From Phycisphaeraceae bacterium (GTDB lineage Bacteria > Planctomycetota > Phycisphaerae > Phycisphaerales > Phycisphaeraceae), in NCBI GenBank assembly GCA_020848195.1, contig JADLAP010000099.1:1-40109 (forward strand): 40,109 bases of DNA, written 5' to 3'. Below the pieces are notes generated by a model. The model saw only the letters and a program-made list of their open reading frames with translations. It did no database searches and was not told the origin of the DNA. The translations under genes were made by a program, and so were the position numbers. How positions within the stretch are numbered: position 1 is the stretch's first letter; each line of letters begins with the position of its first letter. This document shows positions 31,855-40,073 of this stretch, in pieces.

Positions 31855-34599
31855 ATGGACGCTGCGATGCTACGACGGGTTCGTCAACTGAGCCTCCGCA
31901 TCAAAGCCTCGGTGGCGGTCATGATTCTTCTGGCGGCCGCGGTGTCGCTGTCCATTGCGCTGTTGACCCAGCGACACTTCCGACACCTCGAACATCTGCA
32001 CCGCGAATCCCTCCAGGCCCAGGCCGTCAACCTGTCCATGCTCTGCACCCTGGCCATGGAACGCAACGACCGACGCGAGCTGGCCCGCGTGATCAATCAC
32101 GCCCTGGGCGCCAGGCAAGTCGCGTTCGTCAGCATCCTCGACGCCCGCGACCAGTTGCACGGCTACGCCGTCCGCAACGCCGTCGCCTGGGCTCAGCACA
32201 TCCACCAGCCCGGCGTCGAACAGGGCTATCTCCTGGCTTCGCATCCCATCGTCCTGAGCAAGCCGGAACCGATGTCAGCTACCGACGGCGATGGACGACG
32301 CGGGTTCAGCGATGCGCTTCCCGCGGATTCCGCCGTATTGCTTTCACCCGAAACGGATGCCGGCCTGTCCATCGAGCAGGCGCTGAACCCGGACATCATC
32401 GCGTCCGGCGTGGTCCTCGGTCGGGTGGAAATCGCGGAGAACTGCGATGTCCTCCTGTGCCAGCAGACCAGCTTCGCCGCCAGCGGGCTGGGCATCGCCG
32501 GCTTCGTCGTCCTCCTCGGCGGCGGCATGACCTACCTCCTCGTCTCCCGTCTCGGACGACGCCTGACCGCGCTGGAACTGGCTTCCCGCAAGATCAGCCA
32601 GGGCCAGTTGGACGCACAGGTGCCCCAGGGCGGAAACGACGAAGTCGGCCGGCTCGCCGCCTGCTTCGAGACCATGCGACAGGCGGTGCACGACCGCGAC
32701 CAGGCCCTGCGCCGGTTCAACGACCTGCTGCAGCACGAAATCGATCAGCGCACCGCCGAACTGGTTGGCGCCAAGGAAACCGCCGAGGAAGCCGCCGCCT
32801 GCCTGCGACAGGCCAACGACCGTCTGATCAACGAAGTCGCCGAACGTCAGCGCAGCGAACAGGCCCTGCGCTGCACGCAGGAACGCTACGCCCTGGCTGC
32901 ACGCGGCGCCAACGACGGCCTGTGGGACTGGGATCTCCAGAACAACAACGTCTACTACTCCACACGCTGGAAATCCATGCTCGGCTATGAGGATGCCGAA
33001 TGGAGCGAAAGCCTCGACGAATGGCATCGCCGCGTCCATCCCGACGACATGCCCCGCCTGCGCAACGACCTGTCCGAACACTGCGACGGCCAGGTGCCGC
33101 ACTTTGAAAACGAACACCGACTGCTGCACAAGGACGGCCAGTACCGCTGGGTACTCAGCCGCGGCGTGGCGGAAAAAGGCTCCGACGGCCGGCCCAAACG
33201 CATGGCCGGGTCGCTTACCGACATCACCGACCGCAAACTCGCCGAACAGCGCCTGCGACACCAGGCCCTCCACGACGAATTGACCGGCCTGCCCAATCGC
33301 ACCCTCCTCATGGACCGCCTGACCCACTGCCTCCTGCGGGCCAAACGACACAAGGACTTCATTTTCGCCGTCGCCTTCATCGACCTCGATCGATTCAAGA
33401 TCGTCAACGACAGCCTCGGTCATGCCGCCGGCGATCAGCTACTGATCGAGTTCTCACGCCGGCTCAACAGTCTGCTGCGCAAGAGCGACACCGTCGCCCG
33501 CGTGGAGGACGACGCGCTGGCCCGACTCGGTGGCGATGAGTTCGTCCTCGTGCTCGAAGACCTTGCCGATCTCGCCGCTGTCGGCCGCGTCGCCCAGCGC
33601 CTCCAGCAGGTCTTCACCAAGCCCTACGACATCGCCGGCCAGGAAGTCTTCACCACCGGCAGCATTGGTGTCGCCGTGGGCGACAGCAGCTACGAACGCG
33701 CTGAAGACCTCCTCCGCGACGCCGATATGGCCATGTACCGCGCCAAGGGCGCGGGCCGCGACCGATACGAAATCTACGACAAGCAGATGCACCGCGAAGC
33801 CGTCGAACGCCTGCGGCTGGAAAACGACCTCCGCCGCGCGCTCGACGCCCAGCAGTTCATGCTCAACTATCAGCCCATCGTCGAACTCGAAACCGGCCAG
33901 ATCATCGGCTTCGAAGCCCTCGTCCGCTGGGATCACCCCGAACGCGGCGTCGTCTCCCCCATCCAGTTCATCCCGCTGGCCGAGGAAACCGGCATGATCG
34001 TGCCGCTGGGCATCTGGGTCCTCAAACAGGCCTGCCTCGAACTCCAGCAGTTCAACCGACGCCACCCCGACCACGCGCCCATCACCATCAGCGTCAATCT
34101 CTCCAAACGCCAGATCTCCGAGCCGGGCCTCGTCGGCCACGTACGCCAAATCCTCGAGGAAACCGGCGTGCCGGGACACCTGCTCAAACTCGAAATCACC
34201 GAAAGCGTCATCATGGAAGCCTCCGAGGGCCTCATCCCCGTCCTCGAACAGCTCCGCGGCATGGGCTGCCAGCTCCATATGGACGACTTCGGCACCGGCT
34301 ATTCCTCCCTCAGTTGCCTCCACCGCTTCCCGCTGGACGTCATCAAGATCGACCGCGCCTTCGTGGTCAACATGACCGACGACCCGCGCTACGCGGCCGT
34401 GGTCAACGCCATCGTCACGCTGGCCCACAACCTCGGCATGCGCGTCACCGCCGAAGGCGTCGAAACCCGCGAACAACTCGCCCAGGTCCTCAGCCTCGAA
34501 TGCGACTTCGGCCAAGGCCACTTCTTCTCCCGCCCCGTCGACCTCAAGGGCGCGATGTCCATGCTCGATACCGATCTGCCATGGCTGGCCAGCGTATGA
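31855..34599 (+). CDS. Membrane PAS-GGDEF-EAL protein (c-di-GMP synthesis/breakdown)
   Basis: The product is 914 residues from ATG 31855, with AGGTGG upstream; the frame is open from 31675 without a ribosome site. Order: transmembrane helix (~18-37), outer sensor region (~38-205), second helix (~205-228), HAMP (~229-285), coiled coil, PAS/PAC (~341-462), GGDEF (~475-630) and EAL (~645-905). The cyclase site GGDEF is intact (559-563), as are the phosphodiesterase motifs EALVRW (687-692), DDFGTGYSSL (from 810) and KIDRAF. Both activities are therefore possible; which dominates cannot be read. It should sense an external and a PAS-bound signal and set the c-di-GMP level. Its last 23 codons and terminator recur at 35819-35926. 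Confidence 0.95.
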   Translation: MDAAMLRRVRQLSLRIKASVAVMILLAAAVSLSIALLTQRHFRHLEHLHRESLQAQAVNLSMLCTLAMERNDRRELARVINHALGARQVAFVSILDARDQLHGYAVRNAVAWAQHIHQPGVEQGYLLASHPIVLSKPEPMSATDGDGRRGFSDALPADSAVLLSPETDAGLSIEQALNPDIIASGVVLGRVEIAENCDVLLCQQTSFAASGLGIAGFVVLLGGGMTYLLVSRLGRRLTALELASRKISQGQLDAQVPQGGNDEVGRLAACFETMRQAVHDRDQALRRFNDLLQHEIDQRTAELVGAKETAEEAAACLRQANDRLINEVAERQRSEQALRCTQERYALAARGANDGLWDWDLQNNNVYYSTRWKSMLGYEDAEWSESLDEWHRRVHPDDMPRLRNDLSEHCDGQVPHFENEHRLLHKDGQYRWVLSRGVAEKGSDGRPKRMAGSLTDITDRKLAEQRLRHQALHDELTGLPNRTLLMDRLTHCLLRAKRHKDFIFAVAFIDLDRFKIVNDSLGHAAGDQLLIEFSRRLNSLLRKSDTVARVEDDALARLGGDEFVLVLEDLADLAAVGRVAQRLQQVFTKPYDIAGQEVFTTGSIGVAVGDSSYERAEDLLRDADMAMYRAKGAGRDRYEIYDKQMHREAVERLRLENDLRRALDAQQFMLNYQPIVELETGQIIGFEALVRWDHPERGVVSPIQFIPLAEETGMIVPLGIWVLKQACLELQQFNRRHPDHAPITISVNLSKRQISEPGLVGHVRQILEETGVPGHLLKLEITESVIMEASEGLIPVLEQLRGMGCQLHMDDFGTGYSSLSCLHRFPLDVIKIDRAFVVNMTDDPRYAAVVNAIVTLAHNLGMRVTAEGVETREQLAQVLSLECDFGQGHFFSRPVDLKGAMSMLDTDLPWLASV

Positions 34600-34641
34600 A
34601 GCCGTGGCACGTCATAGCCGCGCCGTCTTCGGTGCGGTCTT
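34531..34641 (+). repeat. Direct repeat copy A: 3' end and terminator of the GGDEF-EAL gene
   Basis: This segment covers the last 23 codons of the GGDEF-EAL gene, its stop and the following hairpin. It aligns with 35819-35930 at roughly 85% of bases, with one small gap just after the stop codon. The two copies lie in the same orientation 1.2 kb apart, enclosing the acetamidase/formamidase gene. Confidence 0.85.
34618..34637 (+). terminator. Terminator hairpin after the GGDEF-EAL gene
   Basis: The stem ccgcgccg / cggtgcgg (8 bp, one G-T) has a tctt loop and is followed by tcttcct. It lies 18 bases after the stop. The T-tract is weak, so efficiency is uncertain. Confidence 0.6.
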
Positions 34642-34893
34642 CCTGAATGATCCGTGTCCATGCCCTTTGACGCGGAAACTCAATGATCTCACGATCCGCG
34701 TGATCCCGAATCACCCGCCCATCGCCGCATCGGCAATATCCGGTACGATGCCCCACGATCCCGGAAGCCAGCAGGTGAGACAGATCAACCAAAATCTCGG
34801 CGACCACGACGTCGCAATCCATTCCGATCGCTCACGCAGGGCGGCAAAATGTATGTATGTTGTCACTTTTTCCGGCCTCTCTGGAGATGATGG

Positions 34894-35829
34894 ATGTCCA
34901 GACAAACAGGCATACGGGTTCTCCGACAACGTGGCGGGTATGGCTACACCTATGCGCCGGGGCGGAAGCCGATCGCCAGGGTGAAGCCGGGCGAGAAGGT
35001 GGTGCTGCGCACGCCGGACGCGTTTGAGAACAAGCTCAGGACGGCGAAAGACCTGTGCACGCGGAAGTGCTCGTTCCCGTTTGTCAATCCCCAGGTGGGG
35101 CCGATCCATGTCATCGGCGCCGAGCCTGGCGACACGCTGGCGGTGACGATTCACGCCATCGAGCCGGACCGTGATTACGTGGTGACGGCCCTGATTCCGC
35201 GTTTCGGGGGACTGACGGGCACGGCTGTGACCGCGATGCTGAACGAACCTCTGCCCGAGCAGACGCGGATTCTCCCCCTGCGCGACGGCTTTGTCGAGTT
35301 CAACGACATGATCCGTATTCCGTATCAGCCGTTCATGGGAACCATCGGCGTGGCGCCGCGGATTGAAGCCATCGGTTCGCTGAACGCGGGAGTGCATGGC
35401 GGCAACATGGATTGCGTGGAGACGTCCCCCGGCCGGGAGGTGTGGTTCCCCGTGTTCGTGGAGGGGGCCCATTTCTACACGGGCGACGCTCACGCGGCCC
35501 AGGGCGATGGTGAACTGACGGGCGTCGCCTGTGAACTGGCGGCGAAGGTGACGCTCAGTTTCCAGGTGATCAAGGGCAAGACAATCGGCGGGCCACGCAT
35601 TGTGTCGGAAGAGTGTCTGATGGCCTGCGGCAGTGCCAGGCCGCTCGAAGACGCCGCCCGCATCGCCTGGTGCGAACTGATCCGATGGATGGTTGACGAT
35701 TTCGGCTTCGACCGGCTGGATGCTTACCATCTGCTCGGGCAGGTCGGCCGCATGAGGCTGGGCAACATGGTGGATCCAAATTACACCATGGTGGCGCAGA
35801 TCGAGCGGAAATATCTGCCGCCCCGTTGA
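34894..35829 (+). CDS. Acetamidase/formamidase family hydrolase
   Basis: The product is 311 residues, with GGAG 10 bases before the ATG. Family marks are the vKPGekV opening (RVKPGEKVVLRT), the GPIHVIGAEPGDTLAV segment, the HGGNMDC metal-site loop (near residue 168) and GDAHAAQGDGELTGVA (near 198). The enzyme would release ammonia from formamide, acetamide or a similar small amide in the cytoplasm. The last residues (PPR) and stop codon come from the start of repeat copy B (35819), so the gene's 3' end was set by the rearrangement that duplicated the EAL gene end. It may have arrived by transfer, but its base composition looks like its neighbours. Confidence 0.92.
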   Translation: MSRQTGIRVLRQRGGYGYTYAPGRKPIARVKPGEKVVLRTPDAFENKLRTAKDLCTRKCSFPFVNPQVGPIHVIGAEPGDTLAVTIHAIEPDRDYVVTALIPRFGGLTGTAVTAMLNEPLPEQTRILPLRDGFVEFNDMIRIPYQPFMGTIGVAPRIEAIGSLNAGVHGGNMDCVETSPGREVWFPVFVEGAHFYTGDAHAAQGDGELTGVACELAAKVTLSFQVIKGKTIGGPRIVSEECLMACGSARPLEDAARIAWCELIRWMVDDFGFDRLDAYHLLGQVGRMRLGNMVDPNYTMVAQIERKYLPPR

Positions 35830-35887
35830 CCTCCAGGGCACGATCTCCATGCCCGACACCAACCTGCCCCGGCTGGCGAGCGTGTAA
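35819..35887 (+). pseudogene. Remnant of an EAL-domain gene 3' end (23 codons)
   Basis: Read in frame from 35819, the bases give RPVDLQGTISMPDTNLPRLA then SV and TAA. This matches the end of the GGDEF-EAL protein at 16 of 22 residues. The part upstream of it is absent, replaced by the formamidase gene, whose stop lies within it in another frame. The changes are mostly at third positions, suggesting a diverged paralogue and not a recent copy. Confidence 0.75.
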
Positions 35888-35906
35888 ACCCCATGGCATG
35901 TCATAG

Positions 35907-35926
35907 CCGCACCGTCTTCGGTGCGG
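35907..35926 (+). terminator. Terminator hairpin after the formamidase gene
   Basis: A perfect 8-bp stem ccgcaccg / cggtgcgg with a tctt loop is followed by tctttgcg. It is the copy of the hairpin at 34618 and may now end the formamidase transcript. Confidence 0.65.
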
Positions 35927-36039
35927 TCTTTGCGTCACGTAGATGGAGTAAGTCGGAGATCGAATATCGCTGGGCCATCCCCCCCGGTATCGGCCCGCCC
36001 GCCATGCGTGGGGAAGGCCATACACATGTTCTGCTCATC

Positions 36040-36138
36040 TCCGAAACGAGCCGGAAACGTGAGTGACGGCCTTTTGCCGATGACCATCACAGGGCAATCG
36101 CGGGAAGGCCGTCACTTACGTTTCCGGCTCGTTTCGGA
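36040..36138. repeat. Inverted repeat with 34-bp arms (cgagccggaaacgt family)
   Basis: Arms at 36040-36073 and 36105-36138 are reverse complements at 33 of 34 positions, around a 31-base loop. Words of the type cgagccggaaacgtgagtgacgg are familiar as dispersed repeats in planctomycete genomes. It lies 19 bases past the stop of the minus-strand chemoreceptor gene and can form a strong hairpin there. Confidence 0.85.
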
Positions 36139-36157
36139 CACGGAGACTTCCGGGGGC

Positions 36158-37804
36158 TCACCTCAGCTTGAACCGGCAGACCATCTGTTCCAGTTCCGTG
36201 GATTTGTCGGCGAGGCTGGCGCTGGCCATCACGGTTTCCTTGGCGCCTTCGGCTGACTGGCGGCTGATGGTGGTCATGTCTTCGATGCCGGTGGAGATCT
36301 CGTCCATCGCGGCGGACTGGTTCTGCATGGAGTGGGCGATGGAACGGATCATCTCGGCGACCTGCTGAGCGCTGGTGACGATGGAGGTGAGCGCGGCTCC
36401 GGTTTCCTCGACGTGGTGGACGCCTTCGTCGATGCGGATCATGCCGTCGTTCATGCGTGCGACAGCGGACTTGGTGTCTTCCTGGACAGCCTTGATGGAC
36501 TGGGCGACCTCGCGGGTGGCGCGGGTGGTGCGTTCGGCGAGCTTACGGACTTCATCGGCGACGACGGCGAAGCCGCGGCCCTGTTCGCCGGCGCGGGCGG
36601 CTTCGATGGCGGCGTTGAGGGCGAGCAGGTTGGTCTGATCGGCAATGTCGTCGATGACGCTGACGACGCGGCCGATTTCTTCGCCGCGACGGCCCAGCGC
36701 GTGGATGGCGTCGGCGGACTGGCGGATCACCTCGGCGATGTCGCGGATGTCGTCGACGTTTTTCTGGGCGCGTTGCCCGCCATCGGCGGCGCACTGGCCG
36801 GCTTCGGCGGCGGCTTTGGAAGCTTCGTTGCTCTGGCGCACGGCGTCGCCGACGCCATCGCTCAAGGCCATGACGGACTGGGTCATCAGGCCCGCCTGGT
36901 CGGATTGCTTGACCATGCCGTTGGCGGCGCATTCGGCCTGGGCGGTGATCTGCGTGGAGGCGGCGGCGACCTGTTCGGCGGCCTGCTGCACGCCGATGAG
37001 CACCTGCTGCACGCGGTTGATCAGGCGATTGAAGGAGCGGCACATCTGACCCAGTTCGTCGGCACGATCTTCCGGCACGCGGCGGGTCAGATCGCCTTCG
37101 CCGTCGGCGATGTCGCGCAGACGTTCATTGATGGCGTTGATCGGTTTGAGCAGACTGCGTGCGAGCAGGCCGCCGAGGATGGCCACCGCCAGGAGCAGGC
37201 CGGTGGCGAAGCCGATCATGATGCGCCGGGCCTGGAGATTGATCGCGGAGGCGTTGGCTTCGACCTGGGCATTGCTTTCCGTGGCCAACTGCACGACGCG
37301 GTCGATGGCCTGGCGATGTTGCTGATAGGCCTGTTTCATGGGGCCTTGGATGGCGGATGTGGCGGTGGCGCGGTCGCCGGCGAGGACGGCGGGAATGAAG
37401 ACGCGGTCGAGGACGTCATAAAACGCCAGCGCGGCGTCGTAGGAGTCCTTGAGCATGGTTTCGCGCATCTCGCCCTCAGGCAGTTCGTCGAGCCACACCT
37501 GATGCCGGATGTCGTAGTCCTTGCGCAGCGCGGCGCAGCGTTCGACGAGTTGTTTGATCGCTGCCGGATCGCTTTCGGTTTCCATCTGGAGCGTCACGAG
37601 GTAGGACTCGATGATGTACTCCGGCGGCGGCAGGATGTCGGCGATCAGATCCTTGCCCATCACGACCTGTTTGTAGATCGGGCCGTTGACCTTGATACGC
37701 TCGAGCATGAACATCGCGGTGACGGCGAAGGACGCCGAGACCAGGCCCAGCAGGCCGAGCACGACCATCAGGCGCGTACGTACGCTCCAATCACGGATTC
37801 GCAT
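36158..37804 (-). CDS. Methyl-accepting chemotaxis protein
   Basis: The product is 548 residues: membrane helix (~11-31), a ~165-residue outer sensor of helical type, second membrane helix (~195-217), HAMP (LLKPINAINERLRDIADGEG, ~218-270) and a long coiled-coil signalling domain. The conserved hairpin tip IADQTNLLALNAAIEAARAG followed by EQGRGFAVVADEVRKLAERT binds CheA/CheW. It senses an unknown external cue and controls flagellar or twitching motility. No che genes are nearby, so it is an orphan receptor. It begins ~115 bases downstream of the tsf terminator on the same strand, so it needs its own promoter. Confidence 0.95.
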   Translation of the reverse strand: MRIRDWSVRTRLMVVLGLLGLVSASFAVTAMFMLERIKVNGPIYKQVVMGKDLIADILPPPEYIIESYLVTLQMETESDPAAIKQLVERCAALRKDYDIRHQVWLDELPEGEMRETMLKDSYDAALAFYDVLDRVFIPAVLAGDRATATSAIQGPMKQAYQQHRQAIDRVVQLATESNAQVEANASAINLQARRIMIGFATGLLLAVAILGGLLARSLLKPINAINERLRDIADGEGDLTRRVPEDRADELGQMCRSFNRLINRVQQVLIGVQQAAEQVAAASTQITAQAECAANGMVKQSDQAGLMTQSVMALSDGVGDAVRQSNEASKAAAEAGQCAADGGQRAQKNVDDIRDIAEVIRQSADAIHALGRRGEEIGRVVSVIDDIADQTNLLALNAAIEAARAGEQGRGFAVVADEVRKLAERTTRATREVAQSIKAVQEDTKSAVARMNDGMIRIDEGVHHVEETGAALTSIVTSAQQVAEMIRSIAHSMQNQSAAMDEISTGIEDMTTISRQSAEGAKETVMASASLADKSTELEQMVCRFKLR

Positions 37805-37919
37805 GACCTCTCCCCCACGTTCACGAGAAACACGTCAAAACACCAAAGGACCCGACCATCTTGATCGTCCGGGATCAGGCTAAACTTCAGGGGATCACCT
37901 GACGGAAAGCAAATAAAAA

Positions 37920-37945
37920 CCCCGGTCCTGCGATCAGGACCGGGG
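37920..37945 (-). terminator. Rho-independent terminator of the rpsB-tsf operon
   Basis: A perfect 10-bp stem (ccccggtcct / aggaccgggg) with a 6-base loop is followed, on the minus strand, by TTTTTATTT. It lies 42 bases after the tsf stop and is the best terminator in the window. Confidence 0.92.
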
Positions 37946-37987
37946 TGGAATGTCGGAATGAAGTTGAATGTCAGGTCCGGATCGGCG

Positions 37988-38797
37988 TTATCCGCCGATG
38001 ACGTAGCGGGCGAAGTCGGCGATGGTGACGCCCTTGGGCAGCACGTCCTGGATGCGTTTCTTGTCATCCTTGACGAAGAGCTGCTTGGGCAGGACATGGT
38101 CCTCGAAGAACTTTCGCATCTTGCCGTCGACGATTTTCTCGGCGATGTTGGCGGGCTTGCCGCTGTCGAGGGCCTGCGCCTTGGCGATTTCGCGTTCCTT
38201 GGCCACGAGGTTGGCGTCGATGTCCTGGTCCTTGACAGCCAGGGGCGCGGGGCTGGCGGCGACGATGTGCATGCACAGGTCGCTGAGCAGTTCATCGGTG
38301 ACACCGCTGCCGGTGAGCGCCACGAGCGAGCCGGTCTTGCCGGTGAAGTGGACATAGCTGCCGACGATGCTGCCCGCGCCGCCGACGACCTGGCCTCGGC
38401 GGAACTGAATGTTTTCCTTGGTGGTCAGGCGGACTTCATCGACGGCCGCCTGCATGGCGTCGGTCTTGGTCACCGCGCCCACCGGCTGCTCCAGCGCCAG
38501 TTGGACGACCTTCTTCGCCATGGCGGTAAACGCCTCGTTGTTGGCGGTGAAGTCGGTTTCCGAATTGATCTCGACGATGACGGCCTTGGTCTTGTCGGCG
38601 CTGACGGCGGCGATGACCCGGCCTTCCAGCGCCTCGCGGTCGGCGCGGCCATCCATCTTCGCCAGGCCCCGCTGACGCAGCAGGTCCTTGGCCTTCCCCA
38701 TGTCGCCGTCGGTTTCTTCCAGCGCGGCCTTGCATTCCATCATGCCCAGGCCGGTGGCCTTGCGAAGATTCATCACGTCCTTGGCGGCAATCGCCAT
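37988..38797 (-). CDS. tsf: Translation elongation factor Ts
   Basis: The product is 269 residues. The N-terminal UBA-like module (VMNLRKATGLGMMECKAALE, ~9-28) is followed by the core with the signature ETDFTANNEAF (~77-87), which contacts EF-Tu. EF-Ts regenerates EF-Tu-GTP by expelling GDP. It is 73 bases downstream of rpsB on the same strand, the classic order, and is followed by a strong terminator. Confidence 0.97.
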   Translation of the reverse strand: MAIAAKDVMNLRKATGLGMMECKAALEETDGDMGKAKDLLRQRGLAKMDGRADREALEGRVIAAVSADKTKAVIVEINSETDFTANNEAFTAMAKKVVQLALEQPVGAVTKTDAMQAAVDEVRLTTKENIQFRRGQVVGGAGSIVGSYVHFTGKTGSLVALTGSGVTDELLSDLCMHIVAASPAPLAVKDQDIDANLVAKEREIAKAQALDSGKPANIAEKIVDGKMRKFFEDHVLPKQLFVKDDKKRIQDVLPKGVTIADFARYVIGG

Positions 38798-38870
38798 GGC
38801 AAATTCTCCCGTAGCTAAAACTGTGCGAAAGTGAACGACCGGGACATCGCGTGGATGCCGCCGATCATGG

Positions 38871-39764
38871 TTACGGTTGCGTCGGTTCGCTGCCGGCCGG
38901 CGCTTCGGCGGCGGGCGGAACGGTTTCCTTCGCGGCGGCGTCGGAGGTTGACGGCGCGTCTTCGCCCGTCACCTGTGCCGCGGCTGTGGCGGCGCGGAAC
39001 TGAGTCCGGTTGCTGCGGCGACGCTGCGGCTCGCCGGCGCCGGCAACGTCGCGGCTGGCGCCTGCTTCCGCTTCCGCCACCGCGCGGGCCTGCTTGCCTT
39101 CCATCACGGCAGCGCACAACGCCTGCACCACCACTTCAATCGCCCGCATCGCATCGTCGTTGCCCGGGATCGGAATGTCCGCGTAGTCCGGATCCGAGTC
39201 CGTGTCGATCAGACAGACGGTGGGAATGCCCAGCTTGCGGGCTTCCTTCAGCGCGTTGATTTCCCGGCCGACGTCGATGACGACCATCGCGCCCGGCAGG
39301 CGGGTCATGTTGCGGATGCCTTCGAGGTTCCGCAGGATTTTGGTCTTCTCGCGGTTGAGCTGGCTCTCCATCTTCTTGGAGTAGCTGTTGATTTCGCCGG
39401 TCTGATCGAGGCGTTCGAGTTCCTCGAGCCGCTTGAGCCGCTCGCGGATGGTGCGGAAGTTGGTCAGCGTGCCGCCGAGCCAGCGCTCGGTCACGTAGTG
39501 CATGCCGGCTTCCTTGACCAGGGTTTCGAGGCTGCCGCGGGCCTGACGCTTGGTGCCGACGAACAGCACATCCTTGCCGCCGGCGACCACGCGGGTGAGA
39601 AACTTCCGCGCCAGCAGCAGACCCTTGATGGTCGCCTTCACGTCAATGATGTGAATGCGGTTGCGCTTGCCGAAGATGAAGGGGGACATCTTCGGGTTCC
39701 AGTGCGTGGCGCGGTGGCCAAAGTGAATGCCCGAATCGACCAGATCCTTGACAAGAGAAGCCAT
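38871..39764 (-). CDS. rpsB: 30S ribosomal protein S2
   Basis: The product is 297 residues from ATG 39764 (MASLVKDLVDSGIHFGHRA), with GGAAGGAG upstream; an open frame continues to 39929 but is leader. S2 motifs are present: HFGHRATHWNPKM, RNRIHIIDVKAT, RWLGGTLTNF, the coiled-coil region ~120-155 and LPGAMVVIDVGREINAL. The last ~60 residues are an Ala/Glu/Pro-rich tail not found in E. coli S2 (241 residues). S2 bridges the head and platform of the 30S subunit with S1. It is first in the rpsB-tsf operon. Confidence 0.97.
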   Translation of the reverse strand: MASLVKDLVDSGIHFGHRATHWNPKMSPFIFGKRNRIHIIDVKATIKGLLLARKFLTRVVAGGKDVLFVGTKRQARGSLETLVKEAGMHYVTERWLGGTLTNFRTIRERLKRLEELERLDQTGEINSYSKKMESQLNREKTKILRNLEGIRNMTRLPGAMVVIDVGREINALKEARKLGIPTVCLIDTDSDPDYADIPIPGNDDAMRAIEVVVQALCAAVMEGKQARAVAEAEAGASRDVAGAGEPQRRRSNRTQFRAATAAAQVTGEDAPSTSDAAAKETVPPAAEAPAGSEPTQP

Positions 39765-39870
39765 GCGGAGAACTCCTTCCAGGGAGGAGGCAGCGACACC
39801 GGCGGATTCGTCAGCCAGCGCGGCGTCTTTCAACGCCGACGGACCCGCGCCAGGGCGCTTGGGTGGTGCG

Positions 39871-39897
39871 AAAAAGGCCGAGGCCGCGAATCGGCCT
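39871..39897 (-). promoter_or_regulatory. Attenuator-like hairpin in the rpsB leader
   Basis: On the minus strand the stem AGGCCGA / TCGGCCT (7 bp, 9-base loop) is followed by TTTT, about 80 bases downstream of the promoter's -10 box and 107 bases before the rpsB start. It resembles an intrinsic terminator inside the leader, so it may attenuate the operon. Autoregulation by S2 is known for rpsB leaders in other bacteria; that this hairpin takes part is inference. Confidence 0.5.
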
Positions 39898-39980
39898 GCA
39901 CATCGTGAAATGCATGGAAAGCCGGCCACCTTGGCCGAACCTTCCCCGGCCGCCGCTGGCCCACCGCGACCGAAAGAAAG

Positions 39981-40008
39981 ATTGTACCTGCCCCGGCGAC
40001 AACTGCAA
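39981..40008 (-). promoter_or_regulatory. Candidate sigma-70 promoter for rpsB-tsf
   Basis: On the minus strand TTGCAG (40008-40003) and TACAAT (39986-39981) are 16 bases apart, giving a ~210-base leader before rpsB. It is the best promoter-like pair upstream of the gene. Confidence 0.6.
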
Positions 40009-40052
40009 CCAAACAGGGATCAGCGTCAGGGCGAACGCATGTGGCTTTTGCC

Positions 40053-40073
40053 CCTCTCCCTTTCAGGGAGAGG
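40053..40073. repeat. Palindrome cctctccct-ttc-agggagagg
   Basis: The perfect 9-bp stem with a 3-base loop is followed by atgggtgagggta. This kind of word is a widely dispersed repeat in many GC-rich genomes and can also work as a terminator for genes to either side. It lies upstream of the rpsB promoter. Confidence 0.6.

Larger units (their letters stand above)
35819..35930 (+). repeat. Direct repeat copy B of the EAL gene 3' end and terminator
   Basis: This copy matches 34531-34641 at roughly 85% of bases, including the terminator hairpin, and lies immediately after the formamidase reading frame. Confidence 0.85.

Noticed and set aside
39765-39929. N-terminal extension of S2
   Set aside because: The S2 family starts at MASLVKDL with a strong ribosome site; the upstream part contains the leader hairpin.
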